In this document: one piece after another, positions 1 through 7,124 of the stretch
How the letters are laid out: every line of letters starts with the position of its first letter
Numbering within the stretch: the first letter of the stretch is position 1
NCBI GenBank assembly: GCA_900317955.1
Contig: ONIP01000014.1
Span: forward strand, 1-64,000
Source of the DNA: an uncultured Bacteroidales bacterium
GTDB lineage: Bacteria > Bacteroidota > Bacteroidia > Bacteroidales > P3
Direction of reading: 5' to 3'
DNA length: 64,000 nt
The notes under the pieces: generated by a model
What the model saw: only the letters and a program-made list of their open reading frames with translations
Told to the model about the DNA's origin: nothing
Databases searched by the model: none
Position numbers and translations under genes: made by a program

Positions 1-30
1 GGATGAATTATCGCAATGACAAATTCCAGT

Positions 31-60
31 TTGTAGGGGAGTTTTGAGGCTCCCCTACAA
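31..60. repeat. Perfect 11-bp inverted repeat (hairpin)
   Basis: Bases 31-41 pair perfectly with 50-60 around an 8-nt loop. Neither side is followed by a clear T-run in the direction of transcription, so it is not a typical terminator. It lies just upstream of the Y-RNA-like gene and could be a processing or boundary structure. Its role is unknown. Confidence 0.6.
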
Positions 61-64
61 AAAT

Positions 65-101
65 GGCTATTTATCAACTGTTTGTTGTGACATAGCCTTT
101 T
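65..101 (+). terminator. Hairpin followed by TTTT, weak terminator candidate
   Basis: Bases 65-70 (ggctat) pair with 92-97 (atagcc), with an inner caac/gttg helix, and TTTT follows at 98-101. It may end a transcript entering from left of the window before the Y-RNA-like gene. The T-tract is short, so this is tentative. Confidence 0.35.
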
Positions 102-107
102 GAAAAA

Positions 108-230
108 AAGCAAGTGCCTTAGAAAAGATTTACTTCGCCAAGTGTCGCTGGTTCGAGCCCAATCTTGGATTCATCCAAGTGGCTTGGATGGTAGAGCATT
201 GTGCAGTCTTTTCGCCTTTTCGCCTTGCTT
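108..230 (+). ncRNA. Candidate bacterial Y RNA with permuted tRNA-like module
   Basis: The ends pair: 108-114 (aagcaag) with 224-230 (cttgctt), and 122-128 (gaaaaga) with 207-213 (tcttttc). Inside, tRNA parts occur in permuted order. A T-arm has loop ttcgagc at 152-158 closed by 149-151/159-161. An acceptor-like helix pairs 164-168 with 175-179 and is closed by its own loop instead of having free ends. The two-base tg linker follows, then a D-arm with stem 182-185/194-197 and loop ggatggta. This is the layout known for YrlA-class bacterial Y RNAs, where the Ro-binding stem takes the place of the anticodon arm. The Ro60 gene starts 300 bp downstream, which supports the call. I could not locate the Ro-binding consensus or a promoter with confidence. 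The alternative is degenerate tRNA debris, but the ordered permutation and long-range stems argue against that. Confidence 0.7.
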
Positions 231-235
231 GATAT

Positions 236-309
236 TGCGGAGTGGAGCAGTTGGTCAGCTCGCGAGTTTCATAAGCTCAAGGTCGCAGGTTCGAGTCCTG
301 CCTCCGCTA
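236..309 (+). tRNA. tRNA with CAT anticodon, initiator-like but atypical
   Basis: A 74-nt cloverleaf can be drawn: acceptor tgcggag/ctccgct, D-stem gagc/gctc, anticodon loop ttcataa (CAT), and T-stem gcagg/cctgc with loop ttcgagt. Position 1-72 is a T-T mismatch and position 11-24 is A-T, both typical of bacterial initiator tRNAs. However, the anticodon stem (cgagt/gctca) has a C-A mismatch, a G-T wobble, and lacks the three G-C pairs that initiators need for P-site binding. No CCA is encoded. It lies 5 bp after the Y-RNA-like gene and before rsr. It may be a specialised or decaying initiator tRNA. Confidence 0.7.
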
Positions 310-313
310 CAAA

Positions 314-403
314 GAGCAGAATGCCGTAGGGAACGGATACTTCATCAACGTCTCTTAGGGGAACATTTTGACTGCCCCAGACCGTTTTCCGCTTGTCGCT
401 TCT
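314..403 (+). other. Possible structured RNA segment upstream of rsr
   Basis: Bases 315-320 (gcagaa) can pair with the ttctgc near 398-403. Inside, ggaacgg can pair with ccgttttcc with a small bulge, and gggg pairs with cccc in an inner hairpin. It could be a second small RNA or a folded 5' leader of rsr. No homology is recognised, and chance folding cannot be excluded. Confidence 0.25.
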
Positions 404-454
404 GCAGCTTAAGGCGGTTGCCGTAGTGAAGAGTTACTTCTATTTATTCAAAGT

Positions 455-475
455 ACAACTTATTTGTTGTTTTTT
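455..475 (+). terminator. Short hairpin with T-run between RNA genes and rsr
   Basis: acaac (455-459) pairs with gttgt (466-470) and is followed at once by five more T. It is a short AT-rich stem, so at best a weak terminator or attenuator separating the RNA genes from the rsr-rtcB unit. Confidence 0.3.
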
Positions 476-533
476 CTCTCCACGCCTGTCGCACCGTTTT
501 TTTGAAAACATACAACAATAAATATTTACGAAG

Positions 534-2072
534 ATGATGTACAATTCGATTTTGAAGGAAGAAAAATGCATAAAGAACCATGAGGGAGCCAAGGCATACG
601 CCATGAGTCCTGAACTGGAGCTTTATACTGCCGTAGTGACCGCATCGCTCAGCGACACAAACTACGAAAAGCAGGATGAGCGGGTAGAACGTATCGCCCG
701 GCTCATAGGCAAGGTTTCGCCAGAGTTTGTGGCACGTCTCGCTGTCTACACCCGCACCGAGATGCATCTTCGCAGTATCCCGTTGCTGCTTTTGGTTGAG
801 CTGGCGAAGGTTCACAACGGCGATGGCCTTGTGGCACGTGCTGTTGAAAAGACTGTCCTTCGTGCCGACGAGATTATGGAGTTGTTGATATGTTACCAAT
901 GGCGCAATCCGTCCTCTGACCCTCACAAGAAACTGGGCAAGCTTTCCCGACAAATTCAGAACGGTCTCCAAGGTGCCTTCAACCGATTTGATGAATACCA
1001 GTTTGCCAAGTACGACCGCGACAACCTCGAAGTAAAGCTCCGCGACGCACTGTTTCTGGTTCACCCCAAAGCAAAGGACGAGCAGCAACAGGCACTCTTC
1101 GACAAGATAGTGAATCGGCAACTGGAGACTCCCTATACTTGGGAGACCGAGCTCTCGGCTTTAGGTCAACAAAAATATGAGTCTGATGAGCAAAAGAGAC
1201 AAGCATTTGGCGAAAAATGGGAAGAGTTGATTGAGAGTGGCAAACTGGGTTATATGGCCTTGATGCGCAACCTGAGGAATATGCTCCAGTCGGATGTCTC
1301 GCTGCCACAGATGATGAATGTGGCCAGCCGTTTGTCCAACGCCGAGCAGGTGGAGAAGTCAAAGCAATTGCCATTCCGCTATCTGTCGGCCTACAGAGAG
1401 ATTGAGAAAGTGGATAATGTCCATACGGCAATGCTATTAACTGCATTGGAAAATGCGGTGAAAGCATCCGCACAGAATATAGAAGGCTTTGATGCCAACA
1501 CCAAGGTATTGGTTGCCGCCGATGTATCGGGTTCAATGCAACAACCCGTATCGAAGAAAAGCTCTGTTCAATATTACGATATAGCCATCCTGCTCTCCAT
1601 GCTTTTGAAAAGCAAGTGCAAGAGCGTTGTTAGCGGTATGTTCGGCGACACATGGAAAGTGATGAATCTCCCTCAAGACAACATCCTGGCCAACACCCTT
1701 GAGATGCATCGCCGCGAAGGAGAAGTAGGATATTGCACCAACGGATACAAGGTCATTGAATGGTTGATAAAGAAGAAGATGCCGATGGACAAGGTGATGA
1801 TTTTCACCGACTGCCAGATGTGGGACAGCGACCACTATTACTTAGGATACAACGAAAAGGAAATCAAGGATAGCTGGCATACCTACAAGTCGATATTCCC
1901 TGAGGCCAAACTCTACCTCTTCGACCTTGCAGGCTACGGACAAATGCCGTTGAGTCTTGCAGAGAAGGACGTCTATCTTATTGCCGGATGGAGCGACAGG
2001 ATATTTGAAGTCCTTTCTGCCATCGACAACGGAGAGGATGCACTGAGTGTGATTAACAAGATTGACGTTTAA
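534..2072 (+). CDS. rsr: Ro60/Rsr-like TROVE and vWA domain RNA-binding protein
   Basis: Ro60 orthologs form a ring of HEAT-like repeats that binds misfolded RNA ends in its cavity and Y RNA on its outer face. In bacteria they work with exonucleases or sit in RNA-repair operons. At 512 aa this one has the normal length. Residues about 15-310 look like the helical TROVE region. The C-terminal vWA domain has an intact MIDAS motif D330-V-S-G-S334 and a second acidic strand end (FTDCQ, D426). The start is the first of two adjacent ATGs, behind an acgaag ribosome-binding site. The stop is 5 nt before rtcB, so the two are co-transcribed and probably coupled. A Y-RNA-like gene lies upstream. Codon use is balanced, unlike the C-ending bias of the genes after 4.6 kb. 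Confidence 0.93.
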   Translation: MMYNSILKEEKCIKNHEGAKAYAMSPELELYTAVVTASLSDTNYEKQDERVERIARLIGKVSPEFVARLAVYTRTEMHLRSIPLLLLVELAKVHNGDGLVARAVEKTVLRADEIMELLICYQWRNPSSDPHKKLGKLSRQIQNGLQGAFNRFDEYQFAKYDRDNLEVKLRDALFLVHPKAKDEQQQALFDKIVNRQLETPYTWETELSALGQQKYESDEQKRQAFGEKWEELIESGKLGYMALMRNLRNMLQSDVSLPQMMNVASRLSNAEQVEKSKQLPFRYLSAYREIEKVDNVHTAMLLTALENAVKASAQNIEGFDANTKVLVAADVSGSMQQPVSKKSSVQYYDIAILLSMLLKSKCKSVVSGMFGDTWKVMNLPQDNILANTLEMHRREGEVGYCTNGYKVIEWLIKKKMPMDKVMIFTDCQMWDSDHYYLGYNEKEIKDSWHTYKSIFPEAKLYLFDLAGYGQMPLSLAEKDVYLIAGWSDRIFEVLSAIDNGEDALSVINKIDV

Positions 2073-2077
2073 AGAAG

Positions 2078-3253
2078 ATGGAAAAAGTAGAAAAGATAGG
2101 AACAACGGTGGTCAAAATGTGGCTTACCGACGTTGAAGAAAATGCATACAGGCAGGTTGCAAATCTGGCCTCACTGCCTTTCGTTTATCACCACATTGCC
2201 CTTATGCCCGACTGCCACGCTGGAATGGGTATGCCCATCGGGGGTGTGCTGCCCACAAAAGATGTGGTTATCCCCAATGCTGTGGGCGTTGACATCGGCT
2301 GCGGTATGCGTGCCGTGAAGACCAATGTACGTGCCGCCATGATTGAGGAGGAATTTCTTCGCAAAATCATCATGCGTGGCATTCGCGAGCGTATCCCGTT
2401 GGGCATGGACCACCACGAGGAAAAGCAGGATGAAAAATATCTACCCACAGGTTTTGATATTGACAGGCTGCCCGTGGTGAAAAGGCAATATGTGTCCATC
2501 CATCATCAGGTGGGCACTCTTGGCGGGGGAAACCACTTTATCGAACTCCAAAAGGACGAGGAGGGCTGGCTGTGGATTATGATTCATTCCGGCTCCCGCA
2601 ACCTTGGTAAGCAGGTGGGCGACCACTACAACGAACGGGCCAAATGGTTCAACGGACTCTATTATAGCAAAGTCGAACCGGAGTTGCAGCTCTCCTTTCT
2701 CCCTTTGAAGACACCTGAGTTCAATAGTTATTGGGATGAAATGACCTACTGCGTTGCCTTCGCCAAATGCAACCGAAGCCTGATGATGGAGCGTATCGAG
2801 GAGGTAATCTTCGACGCCCTGCCCGATGTGGAGTTCGAACCAGCCATCGACATTGCCCACAATTACGCCGCTTGGGAGAACCATTTTGGCCACAACTGCA
2901 TTGTGCACCGAAAGGGAGCCGTACGTGCAAGAGAAGGAGAAACCGGCATCATCCCCGGCTCGATGGGCACCAGTTCCTACATTGTCGAGGGTCTTGGCAA
3001 CCCCGACAGCTTCATGAGTTCCTCCCACGGTGCAGGTCGTGCGATGAGCCGCACCCAAGCCATAAATACACTCTGTCTGGACGACGAAATAAAGAAGATG
3101 GATGCCAAGGGCATCGTCCACGGACTACGCAACCAACGCGACCTCGACGAAGCCGCCAGTGCTTACAAAGACATTGACAAGGTGATTGCACTTGAAGCAG
3201 ACCTGGTGAAGATAAAGACCAAACTGGAGCCAATCGCCGTTATAAAAGGATAG
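2078..3253 (+). CDS. rtcB: RtcB-type 3'-phosphate RNA ligase
   Basis: RtcB joins RNA 2',3'-cyclic phosphate or 3'-phosphate ends to 5'-OH ends, using GTP and Mn2+. Conserved blocks are present in order: CHAGMG, VGVDIGCGM (metal ligands D72 and C75), GGGNHF (N152), HSGSR (H170), HNYAAWE, GIIPGSMGTSSYI, and SSHGAGRAMSR with H317 as the guanylylated histidine. At 391 aa it is one of the shorter bacterial forms. It begins 5 nt after rsr behind an aaagaag ribosome-binding site. No rtcA or archease gene is in the window. With Ro60 and a Y RNA next to it, it most likely re-ligates tRNA or rRNA cut by ribotoxins. Confidence 0.95.
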   Translation: MEKVEKIGTTVVKMWLTDVEENAYRQVANLASLPFVYHHIALMPDCHAGMGMPIGGVLPTKDVVIPNAVGVDIGCGMRAVKTNVRAAMIEEEFLRKIIMRGIRERIPLGMDHHEEKQDEKYLPTGFDIDRLPVVKRQYVSIHHQVGTLGGGNHFIELQKDEEGWLWIMIHSGSRNLGKQVGDHYNERAKWFNGLYYSKVEPELQLSFLPLKTPEFNSYWDEMTYCVAFAKCNRSLMMERIEEVIFDALPDVEFEPAIDIAHNYAAWENHFGHNCIVHRKGAVRAREGETGIIPGSMGTSSYIVEGLGNPDSFMSSSHGAGRAMSRTQAINTLCLDDEIKKMDAKGIVHGLRNQRDLDEAASAYKDIDKVIALEADLVKIKTKLEPIAVIKG

Positions 3254-3282
3254 TATATGAGCAGATAGTTTGACAGTTTACA

Positions 3283-3356
3283 AACACAACTCACCATTGA
3301 ATGAGGTGGATAAAAAAAGGAAATAACATATTCATTGTCCCCCAAAAAGTTGTGTT
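3283..3356 (+). repeat. 9-bp inverted repeat between rtcB and nucleotidyltransferase gene
   Basis: Bases 3283-3291 (aacacaact) are the perfect reverse complement of 3348-3356 (agttgtgtt), and a small cacc/ggtg hairpin lies inside the left part. The 139-nt gap could form an mRNA hairpin that separates expression of the ligase from the next gene. There is no T-run, so it is not a simple terminator. Confidence 0.45.
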
Positions 3357-3392
3357 AGAATAACGATGACCGTAATTAAGAGAAAATAGCCT

Positions 3393-4196
3393 ATGGATAT
3401 GGATAAAGAAATAATGGATAAACTCCACGGTATTGAGCAGGAAAACAACTTTACAATACTCTTAGCTGTAGAATCAGGCAGTCGCGCTTGGGGCTTTGAG
3501 TCAAAGAACAGCGACTGGGATGTGCGATTTATCTATGTTCACAAACCCGAGTGGTACTTCATGGTGGATCCGCAACGCGATGTAATTGAGTTGATGGAGG
3601 GAAATATCGACATAGTGGGTTGGGAACTGCGAAAGGCTTTGGCATTGCTCAAACGAAGCAATCCATCCCTGCTGGAATGGATTCACTCGCCGATTGTCTA
3701 TTATGCAGACGAGGAGTTCATGGGAAGGATGCAGTGTGCGGCCACCCAATTCAATAATCCTATTGCATCCATGTACCACTATAACCGTATGTTCAACAAA
3801 CACAATCAACATTATCTGCAACGAGAGAACTGCGACATGAAACGATTCTTATACTACCTGCGTGGAATACTGGCTTGCAAATGGATCGAAGCCAACAAGA
3901 CACTCCCGCCTGTGAAATTCGACGATTTGGTAAATGCCACCATAGAGTATGAGAATCTGCGGACAAGGATTGACGACTTGATACGAATGAAGAAAAAGGG
4001 AGAAGAACACGGCTTGAGCGTAGTGGATAGCGCGTTAATGGATTATGCCCGTAACCTTGCGGACTACTACAATGAGAAGATTGGAGACTTCCGTCCCGAG
4101 TTGAGAGACAGACCGTCCACTGTACTGGATGCCCTACTTTATGACATGGTATTCTCACATAACAAAGAAAATCAACGGCAAAAAGCATCGGATTAA
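3393..4196 (+). CDS. COG3541-type predicted nucleotidyltransferase
   Basis: The 267-aa protein opens with a polymerase-beta-like nucleotidyltransferase signature, G29-S30-R31-A-W-G, followed by S40-D41-W42-D43. The two aspartates are the expected metal ligands. The remainder is helical and matches the predicted nucleotidyltransferase family COG3541 (YcgL type), whose substrates are not established. It is the third protein gene of the block, 139 nt after rtcB. The context suggests a role in RNA end processing, for example adding or modifying nucleotides at damaged 3' ends before or after RtcB sealing. That role is inference. The start is the first ATG of two close in-frame methionines. Confidence 0.8.
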   Translation: MDMDKEIMDKLHGIEQENNFTILLAVESGSRAWGFESKNSDWDVRFIYVHKPEWYFMVDPQRDVIELMEGNIDIVGWELRKALALLKRSNPSLLEWIHSPIVYYADEEFMGRMQCAATQFNNPIASMYHYNRMFNKHNQHYLQRENCDMKRFLYYLRGILACKWIEANKTLPPVKFDDLVNATIEYENLRTRIDDLIRMKKKGEEHGLSVVDSALMDYARNLADYYNEKIGDFRPELRDRPSTVLDALLYDMVFSHNKENQRQKASD

Positions 4197-4370
4197 CCCA
4201 AATCGGTCATTAGTTTTTTCGTTAGATATATATCACATATATACTTATATATCCAATGAATATAGAAGTACAAGACAACAGATGACGAAACGATGCCCAA
4301 TAAGTGACCTTACAGATAACCTTAATCGGTTATTTGGGTTAATGTCGGGGTTGAACCCAAAACGGTTGTT
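4190..4370. repeat. Repeated and inverted TAACCCAAAtCGGT motif
   Basis: ttaacccaaat overlapping the end of the nucleotidyltransferase gene recurs inverted as atttgggttaa near 4331-4341. A second direct, imperfect copy (aacccaaaacggttgtta) follows near 4355-4372. Together they frame the 3' edge of the RNA-repair block and could be a remnant boundary of a transferred segment. No transposase is present. Confidence 0.4.
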
Positions 4371-4524
4371 ATGAAGCCGAATAATCTTGCGGAGTATTGT
4401 GCCACCCAATAGAGGTCGAATGGGTACAATCCATTGACCGATTTGGAATAAATGGGAAGTCTTCGAGTCGGAGAGTGAGTCATTTGCACACTCATGAATA
4501 ATTCCAAGTTGGGTCGGGAGTGCC

Positions 4525-4566
4525 GTTCCTCAATTTCTGTGAGAGAATTGGGAACCCTCTTTTTTT
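4525..4566 (+). terminator. Intrinsic terminator after the RNA-repair block
   Basis: gttcc-t-caatt (4525-4535) pairs with aattgggaac (4546-4555) with one bulged base, then cctctttttt follows. It probably ends transcription of the RNA-repair block. The 4197-4524 stretch before it holds only the CGGT repeats and no gene that I can support. Confidence 0.6.
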
Positions 4567-4660
4567 ACTTTGCATGCCGGTGGCTCGTTTTTTTTCTCGG
4601 GTCAGTGTCTTGCGATTCTGTTTATTACAACATAAACGGTGTGGTTCCAGTTTTTTTTTG

Positions 4661-4668
4661 TACTTTTG
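4661..4668 (+). promoter_or_regulatory. Bacteroidota -7 box TACTTTTG before the MBOAT gene
   Basis: TACTTTTG is a perfect TAnnTTTG match ending 11 nt before the ATG at 4680. The leader would be only a few nucleotides. A near match, TTACTTTG, occurs at about 4565. The -33 element is weak (tgtgg). Confidence 0.6.
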
Positions 4669-4679
4669 CAAACTGTTTT

Positions 4680-6131
4680 ATGCTTTTTAACTCGATAGAA
4701 TTCCTCGTTTTCCTGCCGATAGTTTTCGCCTTCTATTGGCTACTGCACAAGCAACTGCGTTGGCAGAACGCTTTTGTAGTCGCGGCTTCTTACCTCTTCT
4801 ATGGCTGGTGGGATTGGCGTTTTCTGTTGCTCATCGCCTTCACCACCCTGTGCAGTTACGGCTCTGGACTGGCTATCGGCAACAAACAAAACAACCCTTC
4901 CGCCAAAGGTCCCTCTCCTAAATTCTACCTATGGGCAAACATAGTACTCAACCTGCTCATCCTTGGTCTGTTTAAATACTACGACTTCTTCGCCCAGTCT
5001 TTTGCCAACGCTTTCCTTGGCGGCAACTCCGACCGTATCCTTCTGCATCTGGTTTTGCCCGTAGGCATCTCGTTCTACACCTTTCAGGCTCTCAGCTACA
5101 GCATCGACGTGTACCGTGGCAACATGAAGCCTACCCGCGACATCGTCGCCTTCTTTGCTTACGTCAGTTTCTTCCCCCAGCTGGTGGCTGGTCCTATCGA
5201 ACGTGCCACCAGCCTGTTGCCCCAGTTCGAACGGTCTCGTCGGTTTGATTACGCCACCGCTGTCGACGGTCTCAGGCAGATGCTTTGGGGCTTCTTCAAA
5301 AAGATGGTTGTGGCGGACAGTTGCGCCATCTATGTCGACATTATCTTCGAACATCCCGACTGGTTCAACGGCTCGTCGCTGCTGCTGGCAGCCCTCCTTT
5401 TCACCATCCAAATCTACGGCGACTTCTCCGGCTATAGCGACATCGCCATCGGCTGTGCCAAACTCTTCGGCATCCGCCTGCGCCGCAATTTCAACGTACC
5501 CTATTTCAGCCGCGACATTGCCGAGTTCTGGCGTCGCTGGCACATTTCCCTCACCACCTGGTTCCGTGACTACATCTACATTCCCATGGGTGGCAGCCGT
5601 GTATCCAAGTGGCGAGTACTGCTCAACACACTTGTCATCTTCCTTGTTAGCGGTCTGTGGCACGGTGCCAACTGGACTTTCGTGGCCTGGGGTGCCTACC
5701 ACGCCTTGCTTTTCCTTCCCCTCATCCTCTTGGGCAAAAACCGCAAATACCGCAACGTCGTGGCCGAAGGCCGCACACTCCCCTCCCTGCTCGAACTTGG
5801 CCAGATGCTGCTGACATTCCTCCTCGCAATGATGGGATGGATACTCTTCCGCGCCGACAGCATCGAACAGGCCGGACAATATTACACTCACATGTTCTCC
5901 ACCCTCTTCGACGGCTCCCCCACCCTCACCTCCAACATGGACGCATGGGTCGTGTTCGTAGCTGTCTCTGTCATGACCGTCGTGGAATGGCTCAACAGGG
6001 ACCGCGAACACGAATTTGCCCGCCAACCCCGCAACCGTTTCCTGCGTTGGTCCGGCTACATTGCCCTGCTTTTCATGATAGGCGCATTCATGGTCACCAA
6101 CGAAATGCCTTTCATCTATTTTCAATTCTGA
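4680..6131 (+). CDS. MBOAT family membrane O-acyltransferase
   Basis: Multi-pass membrane-bound O-acyltransferase of the AlgI/DltB type, moving acyl groups to an extracytoplasmic polymer or sugar. The frame is open from 4494, but the family N-terminus MLFNSIEFLVFLPIVF begins at the ATG at 4680, just after a strong promoter box, so I use that start (483 aa). About ten hydrophobic segments are visible, with the typical FFPQLVAGPIER and GLWHGANWTFVAWGAYH blocks; the last contains the catalytic-type histidine. The SGNH-like gene starts 3 nt downstream, the usual pairing for polymer acetylation. The substrate is unknown, possibly an exopolysaccharide or cell-wall glycan. Confidence 0.92.
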   Translation: MLFNSIEFLVFLPIVFAFYWLLHKQLRWQNAFVVAASYLFYGWWDWRFLLLIAFTTLCSYGSGLAIGNKQNNPSAKGPSPKFYLWANIVLNLLILGLFKYYDFFAQSFANAFLGGNSDRILLHLVLPVGISFYTFQALSYSIDVYRGNMKPTRDIVAFFAYVSFFPQLVAGPIERATSLLPQFERSRRFDYATAVDGLRQMLWGFFKKMVVADSCAIYVDIIFEHPDWFNGSSLLLAALLFTIQIYGDFSGYSDIAIGCAKLFGIRLRRNFNVPYFSRDIAEFWRRWHISLTTWFRDYIYIPMGGSRVSKWRVLLNTLVIFLVSGLWHGANWTFVAWGAYHALLFLPLILLGKNRKYRNVVAEGRTLPSLLELGQMLLTFLLAMMGWILFRADSIEQAGQYYTHMFSTLFDGSPTLTSNMDAWVVFVAVSVMTVVEWLNRDREHEFARQPRNRFLRWSGYIALLFMIGAFMVTNEMPFIYFQF

Positions 6132-6134
6132 AAC

Positions 6135-7076
6135 ATGAAACGACTGATACGCAACACGGTTCTTTTTGCTCTGGTGGCCATCCCCGCCTACCTCCTGCTA
6201 CTCTGTCTCTTGGGCGACTGGGGATGGGTGCGCACTGCACGAACCGACATGGGCAATCGCGGATTCCTAAACTCCCGCATCAAAGACATCCGCAACTACC
6301 ACAACGTCGACGTCCTCTTTCTTGGCTCATCCCATAGCTACCGCACCTTCGACACCCGTTTCTACCGTTCCAACAACATCAGCTGCTTCAACCTGGGTTC
6401 CTCCAACCAAACTCCCATCCAGACCCTCGTTCTCCTCAAAACCTATCTCGACAGCATCAACCCCCGCTTCATCGTCTTCGAAGTCCACCCCGACATCATG
6501 AAAAACGACGGCATAGAATGTGCCGTCGACCTCCTCATCAACGCCCCCATCAACTGGGAATCCACAAAAATGGCATTCCACACCGGCAACATGAAGGTCA
6601 TCAATACATGGCTCTACAGTTTCTACAACCAACGGATACAACACCGGCTCCAATCCTTCAAAGAGGACAGCGTGTTCGAGGGTGCCGAATACATCCCCGG
6701 CGGCTACGTCGAAATACAGACCAAAGAATTCGAACGCAAACACTACTCCCGCCACCATCTCCACATCCGCCCCGAACAGATGGACGCCCTAAAGCAATGC
6801 CTCTCTCTCATCAAAGAGCACAACATCCCCTACCTCTTGGTCGAAGTGCAGGACGCCTACCAACTTCGCTCGGCATTCATCAACCACGAATGGTTCGAAA
6901 ACAAGATGAAAGCCCTCGGCCCCTACCGCTACAAGGTTCTCCCCCTTGTCGACACCATCCATTTCTGCAACAGCAACCACCTCTTCATCCCCGGCATCGA
7001 ACTCTTCAACCAAGACTTTGTCGTCGACTTGAAACAAGCCCTCGACACCATCCCTCCCCGCAATGTACAACCATGA
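6135..7076 (+). CDS. SGNH-hydrolase-like partner of MBOAT acyltransferase
   Basis: 313-aa protein with one N-terminal membrane anchor (residues about 8-28) and an exported domain. It carries a block-I-like motif FLGSSHSYRTFD near residue 63, with the candidate nucleophile serine in GSSHS. It starts 3 nt after the MBOAT gene, so the two are translated together. In alginate and other polymer acetylation systems such partners complete acyl transfer outside the membrane. A clear C-terminal catalytic D-x-x-H was not assigned with certainty, so enzymatic activity is inferred. Confidence 0.7.
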   Translation: MKRLIRNTVLFALVAIPAYLLLLCLLGDWGWVRTARTDMGNRGFLNSRIKDIRNYHNVDVLFLGSSHSYRTFDTRFYRSNNISCFNLGSSNQTPIQTLVLLKTYLDSINPRFIVFEVHPDIMKNDGIECAVDLLINAPINWESTKMAFHTGNMKVINTWLYSFYNQRIQHRLQSFKEDSVFEGAEYIPGGYVEIQTKEFERKHYSRHHLHIRPEQMDALKQCLSLIKEHNIPYLLVEVQDAYQLRSAFINHEWFENKMKALGPYRYKVLPLVDTIHFCNSNHLFIPGIELFNQDFVVDLKQALDTIPPRNVQP

Positions 7077-7124
7077 AACCAGCCTATCCTGTCAATCCCT
7101 TTTTAATATAAAACAATCATAATT

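Noticed and set aside
31-60. Insertion-sequence end
   Set aside because: Perfect hairpin, but no transposase or matching second end in the window.
100-426. 108-aa frame on the plus strand at the left edge
   Set aside because: It overlaps the Y-RNA-like and tRNA genes and has no protein family features.
4929-6125. 398-aa open frame on the minus strand
   Set aside because: Antisense to the MBOAT gene; no motif and an odd composition.
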